Source of the DNA: Synaphobranchus kaupii | Taxonomy: Eukaryota > Chordata > Actinopteri > Anguilliformes > Synaphobranchidae | Assembly: GCA_029718625.1 (NCBI GenBank) | Contig: CM056376.1 | Coordinates: 117,215,307 to 117,279,306 of the forward strand | Direction of reading: 5' to 3' | Length of the DNA: 64,000 nt | Shown here: piece after piece, positions 62,736 through 64,000 of the stretch | How the letters are laid out: each line of letters opens with the position of its first letter | Position numbering within the stretch: the first letter of the stretch is position 1 | Program-made: the position numbers and the translations under genes | Notes under the pieces: generated by a model | What the model saw: the letters and a program-made list of their open reading frames with translations, nothing else | What the model was told of the DNA's origin: nothing | The model's database searches: none

Positions 62736-64000
62736 TTTGAACTGAACAACTCTGGAATTATCTTCATTGAGGCTAGCTAGATTCACAGCTAGATTCAAGT
62801 AGAGGATTGCTGAGGTTGTCACAGGTAAATAGGCTATGTAACTAAATAAATAATATTTTACTTAAAATGTTTTGACAGTTTTTACATAAAAACATTTGCA
62901 AGATTTGGAGCACAAGATTTGGGCTATCGATTCAGGAGTTCACATACTGGGTTAAGCCAGTGTAATGGCAAACTACATTGTATCAGCTGCCCGCTGGCTA
63001 CCAAACTAGCCGTATTAGTAGGGAAAAAAGGAACGTGTACAAAAGTAAACTTGAGGACCGGGTCTTCAGTGAATGGCGAGGACCTACAACTTACCCGTGA
63101 CCATAGTGTGAATGGGTCAAACGTGGGTCGAACACATGTTCAATATCCTGCGTCAATCCCGGGTTTTGTGTGTTAAAGGGGTGTGAGTATTTGTGTAGCT
63201 CCTACCCTCTATCTTCTTGGAGCCCTTTTTTGGCCTAATATGTAGCCTAATAACAGCAAGATGTTTCAAATTGGAATTACACCCTCTGCATTATTCATTA
63301 GGCTCCTGCTCAAGCATAGTCTTCACCATTTTAGGTGTCCTCCTTGAGATTCTGTCTTGACTGCATGACTGCAGTTTTTTTTTTTTTTACACCACCGGGG
63401 GGTCAGAATAGACTGCACACGTGACCTGGAAGTGTCGGCACATGAGATGGGGGAGTGACCAGCAAGAGCAAAATGGAGAGGTCTGGTTGATGTGTATGGT
63501 CCAATGGTCTTTTGAAGATATAATGGAGCTGTCCCTTTTCTGAGATTTTCAAACTGCCCCACCCCCCATGCAACTTAGAAAGAGGGAATATCAAGGTTTC
63601 ATATGTGCATAAAATAGCGAATTTATGAGAGAGTTGGGGGAAAATCGCATTAACTCTATTTGGGCATTAATGAGTAATATATTTTGAATACATTTGTAAT
63701 TATTGTGTATAATTATGAAGGAATAGTCACTGGCTTAATCATGTCAGGATACCCGTCAAACACGCTCCCTGGGAACCTGTGATTGGGGTTTGGGAAGGAG
63801 ATTCAGTGCAGAGATGTGCCACAGAAACACACCCCTCTGCAGTTGAGCATCAAACCCATATTTTTGTGTAGATCTGGGTTTTCAACAGGGGGTCTGTGGA
63901 CCCCTGGGGGTCCTTTAAGGTACTGTAAGGGGTCCCTGGAATACCATTTGTTTTATTGTACATGAGTAGGTACCATTTTTCTGTTGAGTTATTCTACTAG
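62736..64000. other. Non-coding end of the window with an L2 relic
   Basis: There is no gene. Positions 63380-63570 on the minus strand retain an L2 reverse-transcriptase remnant (GTAPLYLQKTIGPYTSTRPL) comparable to [20 protein letters not shown] of the fragment at 51392. A G-rich patch CCCCTGGGGGTCCTTTAAGG near 63900 resembles the end of a MITE that would continue outside the window. Confidence 0.5.

Overview
The window is vertebrate nuclear DNA, almost certainly from a teleost fish. It has spliced vertebrate genes with GT-AG introns, abundant Tc1/mariner, hAT, PIF/Harbinger and Kolobok-like DNA transposons, an L2-type LINE, a tRNA-derived SINE, and long CA/TA microsatellites. The species cannot be named from the sequence. 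There is no bacterial or viral gene content.

Four host transcription units can be supported. (1) The last coding exon of rnf4 (+, 2643-2792), followed by a 3' UTR. (2) A complete three-exon pitx2 gene starting from the C-isoform type first exon (+, 22708-26067, 308 aa). It has a bicoid-class K50 homeodomain, an OAR motif, and an unusual Asn-to-Asp change at homeodomain position 39. (3) A terminal exon of an unrecognised gene on the minus strand (32896-33058) with a well-placed polyadenylation signal. (4) A nine-exon DHHC palmitoyltransferase gene of the insect DNZ1 / vertebrate ZDHHC3-ZDHHC7-like group (+, 48689 to about 56522).

Layout: 1-4284, Tc1 relic and the end of rnf4. 4285-5914, Tc1-like element A. 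5917-22000, nested mobile elements: a hAT foldback MITE, a Kolobok-like foldback element carrying an acidic exon, several Tc1-type MITEs, a 931-bp solo LTR and others. 22000-26900, pitx2. 26913-29540, a PIF/Harbinger element with both of its genes, decayed. 30148-31505, another Tc1 relic. 32896-33058, the minus-strand terminal exon. About 34640-47340, a 12.7-kb array of a 22-bp minisatellite that switches strand orientation at about 37337. 48689-56522, the DHHC gene, whose introns hold several independent minisatellites and an L2 insertion. 56523-64000, its 3' flank, MITEs, a tRNA-Thr-derived SINE, scrambled Tc1 relics and Tc1-like element B.

The most striking observation is in the DHHC gene. 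A 54-bp unit is repeated nine times without visible differences. It spans the intron 5 / exon 6 boundary, so it contains both the splice acceptor and the start of the exon encoding transmembrane helix 3. The unit is a multiple of three and has no in-frame stop, so use of an upstream acceptor would add 18-residue hydrophobic blocks in frame, up to eight of them. A second acceptor in the same gene (exon 9) has also been tandemly copied, and exon 8 contains a CA-rich tract that appears to have shifted the frame. The other main observation is a foldback repeat module attached to at least five different Tc1-type transposon ends across the window.
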